A DNA stretch of 64,000 nt from Myxococcales bacterium UBA1660 (GTDB lineage Bacteria; Myxococcota_A; Polyangia; Polyangiales; Houyiibacteriaceae). Shown here in pieces: positions 53,730 to 63,576 of the stretch. Made by a program: the position numbers and the translations under genes. The stretch is taken from NCBI GenBank assembly GCA_002320815.1, contig DCLA01000020.1:1-64000 (forward strand), given 5' to 3'. A model generated the notes under the pieces. The model searched no databases. It saw only the letters and a program-made list of their open reading frames with translations, and was not told the origin of the DNA. The number at the start of each line of letters is the position of its first letter. Position 1 is the stretch's first letter.

Positions 53730-53806
53730 CCGGCTCCGGCGACGGCGCGTCGTCGGGCTCCGTAGAAAACTTGGTCGCCACGCCTACGGCGTGCGACGGC
53801 CGAGGT

Positions 53807-55453
53807 ATGGGTCGTCTTCGAGCAGGTCTCCTCCCTCTTCTCGTCGGGCTCTTGGGCTGCGACCCGAAGGGCGCCGAAGAGAGCGACGCCCGGGTACCCG
53901 ATGCCCGCGCGCGGGTGGTCGCGATCCCCGCGACCGAGGGCCCGGCGCCCGCGGTGGCGGAGGACCCCCCGGAGGCGCCGCCGACGCCGACGACGGAGGC
54001 CTCCGAGCCCGAGGCGTCGCACGAGCCCGCCCCCGAGGCGGTGGATCCCCGCGCGGCCTTCGACGCGCGCTACCCCAACCACGGGATCACCTTCCACTTC
54101 CTCGCGCGGGTCCGCGCCGAGCCCAACCAGAGCGCCGACGTCGTGGGCTACATGCGCCGCGGCGCCCGCTTCAGGGCCACCGAGCGGGTCCCCGGCGTGG
54201 GCTGCGCCCGCGGCTGGTTCGAGGTGCCCGGCGACGGCTTCGTCTGCCGCGGCGAGGGCTTCCTCATCGGCAGCGAGCCCCCCAGCTTCGAGCCCACGCC
54301 GGTGCCCCCCGCGCTGGAAGACGCCCTACCCTACGCCTACGGCTGGGTCCCCCGGGACGACGTCGCCCAGTTCTGGCACCTGCCCACCGAGAGCGAGGAG
54401 CGCGCGGTGGCCGACGTCTTCGCCGGCCTCCGCCGCCAGGCGGAAGCGGCCCCGAGCCCCGAAGTCGCCAGCGAGGGCGAGACCGTGGAGCAGGCCGCCG
54501 TCGACGAGGGCGCGGTCGAGGCCCCGCCGCCGCCGGGAAGCGCCGAGGACGACAGCGCCGAGGACGAAGAACTCGGCGAGGCCGGCAGCTTGGCCCCGGT
54601 GACCGTGGCCCAGGCGAACCCCTTGGAGATCCCCGACTTCGTGCGCCTGCGCATGCGCCGCGGCTTCTACGTGAGCCTCGACCGCGAAGAGGTCGACGGG
54701 TCGCGGAACTTCTTCCGGACCGTCCGCGGCGCCTACGTCCGCGCCGACGCGGTCGCGCCCAACGAGCCGCCCGACCACCGCGGCGTGGTGCTCGGCGGTC
54801 AGTGGCAGCTCCCCATCGCGTTCGTCTACCGGGGCAACACCAGCCGCCTCCGCCGTGTGGGCACCTCCAACCGCTTCCGCGAGGTGGGCCGCCTGGACAA
54901 GCACACCCCGCTCCGGGTGCTGGACACCCTCGAGCGCGGCGGCCAGCGCTACGCCATCACCCGCGGCGGCGACCTCGTGCGGGGGACCTCTCTGCGCTGG
55001 GCGGAGCCCATCGAGCGCCCGGAGGACATCGAGGAGGGCGAGCGCTGGATCCACGTCCGGCTGAGCGAGCAGACCGTGGTGGCCTACGAGGGAGACACGC
55101 CCATCTTCGCCACCACCGTCAGCACCGGCCGCGCCGGCTTCGAGACCCCGACCGGGCTCTTCCGGGTCCAGTCGAAGCACGTGTCGACCACCATGGACGA
55201 CCTGACCAACCCCGACGAGGCCTACCTCATCGAGGACGTCCCCTGGACCATGTACTTCGAGGGGAACTACGCCCTCCACGCCGCGTTCTGGCACGACGGC
55301 TTCGGCCGCCAGCGCAGCCACGGCTGCGTGAACCTGGCGCCGGCCGACGCCCGCTGGCTCTTCCGCTGGTCGGGCCCGGAGCTCCCCGCGAGCTGGCACG
55401 GCACCTTCGCCACCCGGAACCGCCGGGGCAGCGCCGTCTACGTCACCGAGTAG
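53807..55453 (+). CDS. L,D-transpeptidase (YkuD) lipoprotein
   Basis: About 548 residues. Lipobox LLVGLLGC, then a long Pro/Glu/Ala-rich spacer, an SH3-like region (GITFHFLARVRAEPNQSADV, residues about 90-150), a second acidic linker and a C-terminal YkuD domain: IHVRLSEQTVVAYEGDTPIF, STGRAGFETPTGLFRVQSK and the catalytic SHGCVNL with His505 and Cys507. These enzymes make 3-3 cross-links in peptidoglycan or anchor proteins to it, at the periplasmic face. The domain order resembles larger myxobacterial L,D-transpeptidases. ATG 53807 is preferred as start. A 13-bp tandem repeat begins immediately after the stop. Confidence 0.9.
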   Translation: MGRLRAGLLPLLVGLLGCDPKGAEESDARVPDARARVVAIPATEGPAPAVAEDPPEAPPTPTTEASEPEASHEPAPEAVDPRAAFDARYPNHGITFHFLARVRAEPNQSADVVGYMRRGARFRATERVPGVGCARGWFEVPGDGFVCRGEGFLIGSEPPSFEPTPVPPALEDALPYAYGWVPRDDVAQFWHLPTESEERAVADVFAGLRRQAEAAPSPEVASEGETVEQAAVDEGAVEAPPPPGSAEDDSAEDEELGEAGSLAPVTVAQANPLEIPDFVRLRMRRGFYVSLDREEVDGSRNFFRTVRGAYVRADAVAPNEPPDHRGVVLGGQWQLPIAFVYRGNTSRLRRVGTSNRFREVGRLDKHTPLRVLDTLERGGQRYAITRGGDLVRGTSLRWAEPIERPEDIEEGERWIHVRLSEQTVVAYEGDTPIFATTVSTGRAGFETPTGLFRVQSKHVSTTMDDLTNPDEAYLIEDVPWTMYFEGNYALHAAFWHDGFGRQRSHGCVNLAPADARWLFRWSGPELPASWHGTFATRNRRGSAVYVTE

Positions 55454-55500
55454 CGGCTGGCTGCACCGGCTGGCTGCACCGGCTGGCTGCACCGGCTGGC
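55454..55500. repeat. 13-bp tandem repeat (3.6 copies)
   Basis: The unit CGGCTGGCTGCAC is present three times exactly (55454, 55467, 55480) with a partial fourth copy. It begins on the first base after the L,D-transpeptidase stop and ends 23 bases before the P-type-ATPase-like gene. Origin by slippage is likely. No hairpin forms. Confidence 0.9.
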
Positions 55501-55522
55501 GACGCCTGCTACATCGCCGCGG

Positions 55523-57724
55523 ATGCACCCCGCCCGGCCGCAGGTACCCAGCCGTCCCTGCCCGGCGTGCGCCAAGCCGGTCGACCCGCTGCGCGCGCCG
55601 GAGGTGGTCGTCGTGCCCGCCGGCCCGCGCTACCTGTGCAGCGAGGGCTGCCGGCAGCGGTACCTGGAGACGGTGCGCACCCAGGAGTCCCGGCGCCAGG
55701 TGCAGCCCGCCCCGGTCACCGTCCCCCAACGGGTCCGCGACGCCACCCGGCCCTCGATGATCCTGCCCGCGGCGGACGCCAGCACCAGCACCATGCGGCG
55801 CCCCGCGCTGCTCGACGTGGGCGAGACCCCGGTGCCCTGGCCCGCGCTGGTTGCCGCGCTGAGCGCCTTCGCCCTGGCGCTGGTCGCGCGCACCCCGCTC
55901 GTCGGCGGGGTCGCCGCCGTGCTGGTGGCCACCTCGGCAGCGCTCACGCTGCAGCACCACGCCAGCGCGCGTTCGACCATCGGGTGGCTCACCTGGCTCG
56001 CGGGACCGGTCGGCGCGACGCTGACCGCCGCCGGCGGATGGCTCGCCCTCCGCGAGGACTCCACGCACTGGTGGACCCTGGCCGCGTCCGGCCTGGCCGC
56101 CGCCGCGATGGCTCTGCGCGCCCTCCTCGACGCCCGCGGTCGCGAGCCGGTGGCCGACGCCGTGCGCGCGCTCCTGGCGCAGCTCCCGACCCGCGCCCGC
56201 ATCCCCGCACGCGACGACGGCGAGACCACCCGCTACGAAGAGGTCCACCTCTCCGAGGTGCGCGCCGGCGAGGTGGTCCTGGTCGTCGAGGGCGAGACCC
56301 TCGGCGTCGATGGCGTGGTGCAGGCGGGCGAGGCGGACGCGCTCCTGCACCCCGGCGCCCAGACTCCGGAGCACCGCCGCCCCGGCGACTCGCTCCTGGC
56401 CGGAGCCAAGGTCACCCGGGGCGCGCTCCGGGTCCGGGCCACCCGCGTGGGCGCCGAGCGCGCGCTCCAGCGCATCCCGCGCTTCGGTCTCGTCGCCGGC
56501 CGCCGCGCGGCGCGCACGGCCCGCGTCGCCGATCGCATCCAGACCATCGGCGGCGCCGTCGCCGTGGCCGGGGCCTTGGCCGGCGCGCTCCTGCTCACGG
56601 GCAACCCCGGTCTGGCGGGCGCGCTGACCGCAGGCGGCGCGGTGCTCCTCGCGGCCCCGCTCCTGGCCGCCCGCCGCGCCGCCGAGTCGCCCTTCGTGGC
56701 CGCCGCCGCCAGCGCCGCCAGCCGGGGCATCGTCTTCAGCGACGCGCGCACCCTGGACGCCGCGGGGCGGGTGTCCACCGCGGCCCTCTGCACCACCGGC
56801 ACCGTCACCGTGGGGCACCCCGAGGTGGTCGAGGTGACCCCCATCGGCGACGCCGACGTCGACGCGCTGCTGGGCATGGTCGCCGGCACCTGCGCCAAGG
56901 TGGAGGTCCCCGAAGCCCGCGGCATCCGCCGGTACACCCGCGCCCACATGATCGAGCCGCGCCTCGTCCGGCGGGTCGTACGGCATCCGGGCCGCGGCGT
57001 GACGGCGTTCGTCCCCGGCAGCGAGGGCCTGGTGGTCGGGAACCGGCAGCTCCTGCTGGACGAGGGCATCAGCGTGGCCGTCGCCGACGCCGCCGCGATG
57101 CGCGCAGAAGAGCGGGGCGAGACGGCGGTCTTCGTCGGCCTGGGCGGCCGGGTCCGCGCGGTCCTGGCCCTCCGCGACGAGGTTCGCCCCGGCGCGCGCG
57201 CCGCGGTCCAGCGCATGTTCGACCAGCAGATCGAGGTGGTCCTGGTCTCGGGTGACCACCGCGCCACCGTCGAGGCTCTGGCGAGCACCCTGGACGTCCA
57301 GAACGTCAAAGCCGAGCTGGTCCCCGACGAGCAGCGCGACGCCGTCCGCGCCCTGACCGGCGCCGGCGAAGACGTCGCCGCCGTCGGCTTCGCCCCCCAG
57401 GACGCCGAGGTCCTCGGCGCCGCCGGCGTCCCCATCGTCCTCGCCGCCGCCGGCGGCGCGCAGGGCGAACGCGGCATCGCCCTCGCCACCGATGACGTCC
57501 GCGACGCCGCCGCCGCCCTGTGGATCGCCCGCGCCGCCCGCACCGAAGCCTGGCGCGGCGTCCTCCTCGCCACCGGCGCCGGCAGCCTCCTCATGGCCGC
57601 CGCCGCCCTCGGCTGGGCCGGCCCCGCCGTCGCCGCCCTCGGCGCCCTGGCCATCGACGCCCACACCCTCCTCGGCGGCCCCCGCCTCCTCCACCGCGTC
57701 GCCCTCCGCATCCCGCTCCGCTGA
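55523..57724 (+). CDS. P1B-type ATPase-like membrane protein lacking catalytic motifs (pseudo-pump) with N-terminal zinc-ribbon
   Basis: A 733-residue protein. The N-terminus has a TRASH/YHS-like metal ribbon with Cys13, Cys16, Cys39 and Cys43 (CPAC and CSEGC). The order of membrane helices, A-domain (EVRAGEVVLVVEGETLGVDG), P-domain and C-terminal helices matches heavy-metal P1B pumps. However, the TGES region reads HPGAQT (near 276), CPC in the ion-pathway helix is replaced (LLAAPLLA near 375-382), and the phospho-Asp in DKTGT is Cys423 in LCTTGTVTVG. SGDH (576-579) is kept, but GDGxND is GFAPQD (622-627). It should not hydrolyse ATP in the standard way. A sensor or partner role is inference. 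Confidence 0.8.
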   Translation: MHPARPQVPSRPCPACAKPVDPLRAPEVVVVPAGPRYLCSEGCRQRYLETVRTQESRRQVQPAPVTVPQRVRDATRPSMILPAADASTSTMRRPALLDVGETPVPWPALVAALSAFALALVARTPLVGGVAAVLVATSAALTLQHHASARSTIGWLTWLAGPVGATLTAAGGWLALREDSTHWWTLAASGLAAAAMALRALLDARGREPVADAVRALLAQLPTRARIPARDDGETTRYEEVHLSEVRAGEVVLVVEGETLGVDGVVQAGEADALLHPGAQTPEHRRPGDSLLAGAKVTRGALRVRATRVGAERALQRIPRFGLVAGRRAARTARVADRIQTIGGAVAVAGALAGALLLTGNPGLAGALTAGGAVLLAAPLLAARRAAESPFVAAAASAASRGIVFSDARTLDAAGRVSTAALCTTGTVTVGHPEVVEVTPIGDADVDALLGMVAGTCAKVEVPEARGIRRYTRAHMIEPRLVRRVVRHPGRGVTAFVPGSEGLVVGNRQLLLDEGISVAVADAAAMRAEERGETAVFVGLGGRVRAVLALRDEVRPGARAAVQRMFDQQIEVVLVSGDHRATVEALASTLDVQNVKAELVPDEQRDAVRALTGAGEDVAAVGFAPQDAEVLGAAGVPIVLAAAGGAQGERGIALATDDVRDAAAALWIARAARTEAWRGVLLATGAGSLLMAAAALGWAGPAVAALGALAIDAHTLLGGPRLLHRVALRIPLR

Positions 57725-57725
57725 A

Positions 57726-57790
57726 GCGAAACGCGCTGGCGAAACGCGCTGGCGAAACGCGCCGGCGGAACGCGCTGGCGCAACGCGCGG
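57726..57790. repeat. 13-bp tandem repeat (5 copies)
   Basis: Five near-identical copies of GCGAAACGCGCTG start at 57726, two bases after the pseudo-pump stop; copies 1 and 2 are exact, copies 3 to 5 have one to three changes. The unit differs in sequence from the tandem repeat before the gene, although it has the same length. Confidence 0.9.
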
Positions 57791-57800
57791 GCCACCCCAT

Positions 57801-57997
57801 GTTCGGCGACGACGACCGGCAGGACAGCCCCTCGCAAACCCGATGCGCAAGTTGGCAAGTGCGTCCCCAAAGCAAGTCGGGGCGTGCTGCACCCCCACGT
57901 TCGGCGACGACGACCCGACGAGGGCCCATCGAAGACGAAGCGCGCGACCCGATGCGCAAGTTGGCAAGTGCGTCCCCAAAGCAAGTCGGGGCGTGCT
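57801..57997. repeat. Duplicated intergenic element (51-bp and 17-bp blocks)
   Basis: A 51-bp block (57838-57888 and 57947-57997, identical, 109 bp apart) contains GCAAGT three times (GCAAGTTGGCAAGT, then GCAAGTCGGG). A 17-bp block containing TTCGGCGACGACGACC precedes each copy (57801-57817 and 57899-57915, exact). The pair of composite elements fills most of the 312-bp gap before argH. Nothing coding was found. It looks like a dispersed genomic repeat present twice in tandem order. Confidence 0.85.
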
Positions 57998-58036
57998 CCT
58001 CGCGGGGGGAGGCGGCAGGTGCTACCACCGCGCGCG

Positions 58037-59482
<1,446 letters not shown>

Positions 59483-59483
59483 G

Positions 59484-60761
59484 ATGAGCCTGCCCAGCGA
59501 AGCCTTCGCCTACGCCGACGGCGTCCTGACTACCAGCGGCGTGGACCTGCGCGCCGTCGCCGAGGCCCACGGGACCCCGACGTGGGTCTACTCCGGTGAG
59601 CGGGTCGACGCCGCGTACCGTTCGATCACCGAAGCCATGGCCCAGGCGAGTGGCGGCAGCGAGACCCTCATCGCCTACGCCATCAAGGCCAACGGCAACC
59701 AGGCGCTCCTGAAGCGCCTGGCGGCCCTCGGCTGCGGCGCGGACATCGTCAGCGGCGGCGAGCTCCTCCGCGCGCTACGCGCGGGGATCCCGGCGGAGCG
59801 CATCGTCTACAGCGGCGTCGGGAAGTCCCGCGCCGAGCTCCGGCTGGCGCTCGAGAAGGGCATCCGCGCCGTCCACGTGGAGAGCGAGAGCGAGCTCCGG
59901 CTCCTGGGAGAGGTCGCCGCGGACCTCGGCACCACCGCGACCATCGCGCTCCGCGTGAACCCCAACGTGGACGCCGAGACCCACCCCTACATCGCCACCG
60001 GGCTCCACTCGACCAAGTTCGGCCTGGAGCTGGACGTGGCCGAGCGGCTGGTCCCCGAGATCGTGGGCGACGACCGCTTCCACCTCGACGGCGTGAGCTG
60101 CCACATCGGGTCCCAGCTCGGGTCCGTCGACCCGCTGCGCGAAGCGGTCACCCTCCTGGCCCAGTTCGCGCTCCAGTGCCGCGAGCTCGGCGCGCCCATC
60201 CGCTCCCTCGACGTGGGCGGCGGTTGGCCCCTCACCTACGGCAACGAGAAGGCCCCCTACCCCGCCGACGCCGCCTTCGGCGCCGCCATCGCCGAAGGCC
60301 TCGAGGCCGCCGGCGCCCGCGACTTCGACCTCATCACCGAGCCCGGCCGGGCGCTCGTCGGCGACGCGGGCGCGCTGCTGACCTCGGTGCTCGCGATCAA
60401 GGACCAGGGCGGCAAGCGCTTCGTGATCCTCGACGGCGCGATGACCGAGCTCATCCGCCCCAGCCTCTACCAGGCGTACCACGCCATCGTGCCCGTCGTG
60501 GCCCCCGAGGGCCCCACCCGGGAGACCGACCTGGTGGGCCCGGTCTGCGAGTCCGGCGACTTCTTCGCGCGCAGCCGCCCCTTCCCCGAGGTCCGCGAGG
60601 GCGACCTGGTCGCCGTGCTCGGCGCCGGCGCCTACGGCCGGGAGATGGCCAGCTCCTACAACGCGCGCCCCCGCGCCGCCGAGGTCCTCTGCGAGGCCGG
60701 GAGCGCCTCCCTCGTGCGCCGCCGGGGTGACGTCGAGAGCCTCTGGGCCGGCGAGGACTGA
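59484..60761 (+). CDS. lysA: Diaminopimelate decarboxylase
   Basis: A 425-residue PLP enzyme converting meso-diaminopimelate to lysine. The PLP Lys68 is in IAYAIKANGNQ. Further motifs are CGADIVSGGELLRAL, RVNPNVDAETHPYIATG, HSTKFGLEL, HIGSQLG, DVGGGWPLTYG and, near the end, VCESGDFFARSRPFP and GAYGREMASSYNARPR, which supply the second-subunit active-site residues. GAGGAG lies seven bases before the ATG. Translation is probably coupled to argH. A short ORF follows within 15 bases. Confidence 0.96.
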   Translation: MSLPSEAFAYADGVLTTSGVDLRAVAEAHGTPTWVYSGERVDAAYRSITEAMAQASGGSETLIAYAIKANGNQALLKRLAALGCGADIVSGGELLRALRAGIPAERIVYSGVGKSRAELRLALEKGIRAVHVESESELRLLGEVAADLGTTATIALRVNPNVDAETHPYIATGLHSTKFGLELDVAERLVPEIVGDDRFHLDGVSCHIGSQLGSVDPLREAVTLLAQFALQCRELGAPIRSLDVGGGWPLTYGNEKAPYPADAAFGAAIAEGLEAAGARDFDLITEPGRALVGDAGALLTSVLAIKDQGGKRFVILDGAMTELIRPSLYQAYHAIVPVVAPEGPTRETDLVGPVCESGDFFARSRPFPEVREGDLVAVLGAGAYGREMASSYNARPRAAEVLCEAGSASLVRRRGDVESLWAGED

Positions 60762-60775
60762 CCCCCGCGGTCGCG

Positions 60776-60904
60776 GTGGTCTTCGCCTGGTACGAAGCCG
60801 TCCAGACCGACCACGAGCGCCAGATCGAGCGCCAGCTGCCGAAGCTTCGCGAGCGCAGCGTCCGGTTCTTCGAGCCTGCCCTGGAGCCGCTCACTCCAGG
60901 ATGA
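60776..60904 (+). CDS. Small ORF downstream of lysA (42 residues)
   Basis: A frame from GTG 60776 to TGA 60902-60904 encodes a 42-residue peptide beginning MVFAWYEAVQTDHERQIERQ. Of its codons the third base is G or C in nearly all, as in known genes here, and residue use is protein-like rather than like the antisense frames. It starts 14 bases after the lysA stop and overlaps the end of the fibro-slime gene by 14 bases. The product is amphipathic and charged, without a membrane helix. It could be a real small protein or the remnant of a longer one. Confidence 0.4.
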   Translation: MVFAWYEAVQTDHERQIERQLPKLRERSVRFFEPALEPLTPG

Positions 60905-61703
60905 AGCACTCGATCGAGGTCTCGATCCGGAAGTTGCTCTCGTTCGTGTGGCGTTCGGCGTGGAAGACGTCGAGGGAGTAGCGGGTGCCCACCTCGATGC
61001 CGAGCTCGGCCGCCTGGGCGTCGAAGTCGATGGTCCCGGCGAGCGCGCCGTGGAGGCCACCGAGGTCCAGGGCCAGGCGGTCGTTCACGAAGACCCACAC
61101 GTCGTCGTCGCCGCGGAAGGTGAAGACCTCGCCCCCGCGGTACTGGAAGGTGGCGTGGATCTCGGTGGTGAAGTGGAAGTTGTGCGGGTTGCCCTCGTTG
61201 CCGAAGCCCATGTCGGCCAGCGGGAAGAACGCACTGTTGTCATAGACGTAGTTCCCGGGCGACTCCTCGGTGAGCGCCAGGCCGACGGTGAAGGGCATGT
61301 TCACGCCGTCGACGTCCCGGTACCACTGGTCGAAGTTGTCCGGGCCGGTGGTCTGGCTGGTCGGACCCGCCGCGGCGTGGACGGGCTTGCCGTCGGCGCC
61401 GAGCATGGACTCCACCAGCCCGGTGGTCGCCCCGGAGCCGCCGAACGACTCGAAGTCCGGGTGAGCGGCGTGGAAGTCGCGCACGGTGGCTTCGAGGTCA
61501 CCACAGCGCTCCGGGTCGCCGAAGTCCCGGGGCGGACCGAAGTCGGTGGGTCCACTCGCGTCGCGACCGACCCCCGCGTCGTCGCCGCCTCCCGCGTCCA
61601 CGCCGCCGCCGCCATCGCGGGCCAAGGTGTCCGAGCCGAGGGTCTCCCCGCAGTCGCAGGCGACGGTCAGCGAGAGAGCGAGGAAGACGACCGGGGTCCG
61701 CAT
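60891..61703 (-). CDS. Fibro-slime domain lipoprotein
   Basis: A 270-residue protein with lipobox LSLTVAC and an Asp/Gly-rich linker (GGGVDAGGGDDAGVG). The remainder is the fibro-slime domain (PA14-related), recognisable by VRDFHAAHPDFESF, FDQWYRDVDGVNMPF, NPHNFHFTTEIHATFQYRGG, FTFRGDDDVWVFVNDRLALD and YSLDVFHAERHTNESNFRIE. The domain is found in slime-mould and fibrobacter surface proteins and is common in myxobacteria; it probably binds carbohydrate. ATG 61703 gives the complete signal. It overlaps a short ORF from the opposite strand at its 3' end. Confidence 0.88.
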   Translation of the reverse strand: MRTPVVFLALSLTVACDCGETLGSDTLARDGGGGVDAGGGDDAGVGRDASGPTDFGPPRDFGDPERCGDLEATVRDFHAAHPDFESFGGSGATTGLVESMLGADGKPVHAAAGPTSQTTGPDNFDQWYRDVDGVNMPFTVGLALTEESPGNYVYDNSAFFPLADMGFGNEGNPHNFHFTTEIHATFQYRGGEVFTFRGDDDVWVFVNDRLALDLGGLHGALAGTIDFDAQAAELGIEVGTRYSLDVFHAERHTNESNFRIETSIECFILE

Positions 61704-61800
61704 CCCGAAAGCTTCGGCGCTGCCCCCAGCGACCGCAAGGCACACCGTTGGCGCGGTGAGTTTCCGGCAACGCCGAAACCCACCGCGCCTCTCCGGTGCG

Positions 61801-63576
61801 TCAGTGCACGGCGTCGGAGGTGGCGCCGCTGGCCCAGAGCCCGGTGCGCATGCCCTGCATGCGGGTCTCGACCTCTTCGAGACGCGCGAGGGTCATGCCC
61901 ACGTCGCCGGCCAGCTTGGTCTGCGCCGCGGCGCCCGAGCTCTTGGCCTCCCGGGCGGTGCGCACCAGCTCGGCGATGGACCGGCTCATCTCCTCGTTCG
62001 CGCGGGTGACGAAGTCGATCAGGCGCTCGCCGAACTCGTCGATGCGCTCGTCGAAGGCGTCCGCCATCTTCTTGGCGGCGTCGATGACCACCTTCGGGGC
62101 CTCTTCCTTCGCGCGCTCCTTGACCTGCTTGTCGGCGCGGCCCCGGAAGACCAGCGCGAGCACCGGCGCCGCGAGGGCCAGCGCGCCGCCGACCAGCACG
62201 TTGGAGAGCACCATCAGGGTCACGCCGAAGGCGCCGACGGCGAAGACGCCCACGTCGTAGGCGAAGGTGTTCACGTCGAGGTCGAGCTCGGTGGAGTCGT
62301 CCCCCAGCACCGCGCGCAGATGCTCCGCCCGGGCCGAGGCGTCTTCGGTCACGAAGGCGATGGCCTCTTCGGCCACCTTCTCCAGGCGCGTCGCGATGGC
62401 CTCGGCCTGCTCCTCGGCGAGGTTCTTGAACTTCTCCTCGATGAAGCCGCCGAGGTGCTTCCGCAGATCCTTGGCGTCGCTCTGCTCGATCTCCCCGGGG
62501 AGCTGGTCGGCGAAGCGACGGGCGAAGCCCTCGACGTCGGCGCGGACCACCGCCTTGACCGCGCTGACCGACTCGCGGATGCGCGCCTTGCGCTCGCTCA
62601 TCCGCTCGGCGCTCTGCTCGAGGTCTTCCTCGAGGGTCTTCAGGCGCCGCTCCAGCTCGGCCTGGTCCATCGCCAGGGCCCGCTTCTGGACCTCGATACC
62701 GGTCTTGAGCGTCGCCGCGGTGCGGATGCCGTCCCCGAGCGCGTTGTCGAGGAGGACTCGGCCGCGCTCGTCGCGCAGGAAGGTGCGCAGATGCTCGACC
62801 AGCTCGTCCATGCCGGAGGTGCTCCGGTCGCCCTCGAGGGCCTGCTCGGCGCTCACGCCGAAGACGATGGGGTCGGCCATCAGCTTGCCCAGGTTGAGCC
62901 GGGCGTAGGCCAGGGCCTCCTCGCGCTCCTCGTCGTCGAGGATGTCCATCTTGTTCACGACGAAGACGACCTTGTCGCGCGACTGGGCGAGGAGCTTGCT
63001 GGCCACGAAGGCCCGCTCGGACTCCTTGAGGATCTGTCCGGCGTCCAGGAGGAACAGGATGGCGTCCGAGCGCGGGATGTAGCCGTAGGTGATCTCGGCC
63101 CGCGCCTCGTTGATGTCGTTCACGCCCGGCGTGTCCACCAGGACCACGCCCTCCTCGAGGAAGGGCGCGGGGTACTTCACGTCCAGGTGCTTCACCGCGT
63201 CGGCCTGGGCCGCTCCGCCGACCTCGTACTGCTCGAGCTCGCCGATGGCGACGTCCTTCTCCCCCGCGTCGCCGACCGCCTTGGCGGTCTGGGTCTCGCC
63301 GTGGGCCACGTGGTGGATCACCGCGGTGGTCGGCGTGACGCCCATGGGCAGGAGCGGCGCGCCGAGGAGCGCGTTCACGAAGGTCGTCTTGCCGTGGTTG
63401 AACTCCCCGAGGACCACCAGGTGGAAGCGCTCGTCGCGCAGCCGCGGGATCCGGTCGTCGCGCAGCTTGCGCGCCAGGGACTTGGCTCCGGCCTCGTCGG
63501 CCAGCGCCGCCACGTCCCGGAGGCTCCGTAGCGCCTGCTGCTTCAGCTCGCCGTAGCGGCTCGTCGTCTCGCTCAT
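61801..63576 (-). CDS. Bacterial dynamin-like GTPase
   Basis: A 591-residue membrane-remodelling type GTPase. Its G domain has P-loop GEFNHGKTT (57-65), switch I threonines in GVTPTTAVIHH, DTPGVNDINEA (G3) and NKMDILDD (G4). The G-domain is followed by long helical stalks (about residues 290-430) and a hydrophobic segment (VGVFAVGAFGVTLMVLSNVL, then VGGALALAAPVLALVF, about residues 450-490), a likely membrane paddle or insert. Such bacterial dynamin-like proteins act in membrane fusion, repair or septation. The ATG overlaps the stop of the upstream M48 peptidase gene as ATGA. Confidence 0.88.
   Translation of the reverse strand: MSETTSRYGELKQQALRSLRDVAALADEAGAKSLARKLRDDRIPRLRDERFHLVVLGEFNHGKTTFVNALLGAPLLPMGVTPTTAVIHHVAHGETQTAKAVGDAGEKDVAIGELEQYEVGGAAQADAVKHLDVKYPAPFLEEGVVLVDTPGVNDINEARAEITYGYIPRSDAILFLLDAGQILKESERAFVASKLLAQSRDKVVFVVNKMDILDDEEREEALAYARLNLGKLMADPIVFGVSAEQALEGDRSTSGMDELVEHLRTFLRDERGRVLLDNALGDGIRTAATLKTGIEVQKRALAMDQAELERRLKTLEEDLEQSAERMSERKARIRESVSAVKAVVRADVEGFARRFADQLPGEIEQSDAKDLRKHLGGFIEEKFKNLAEEQAEAIATRLEKVAEEAIAFVTEDASARAEHLRAVLGDDSTELDLDVNTFAYDVGVFAVGAFGVTLMVLSNVLVGGALALAAPVLALVFRGRADKQVKERAKEEAPKVVIDAAKKMADAFDERIDEFGERLIDFVTRANEEMSRSIAELVRTAREAKSSGAAAQTKLAGDVGMTLARLEEVETRMQGMRTGLWASGATSDAVH

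Noticed and set aside
57838..57997. Two identical 51-bp blocks as a minimal CRISPR array
   Set aside because: Only two copies, blocks too long, no spacer series and no cas genes.
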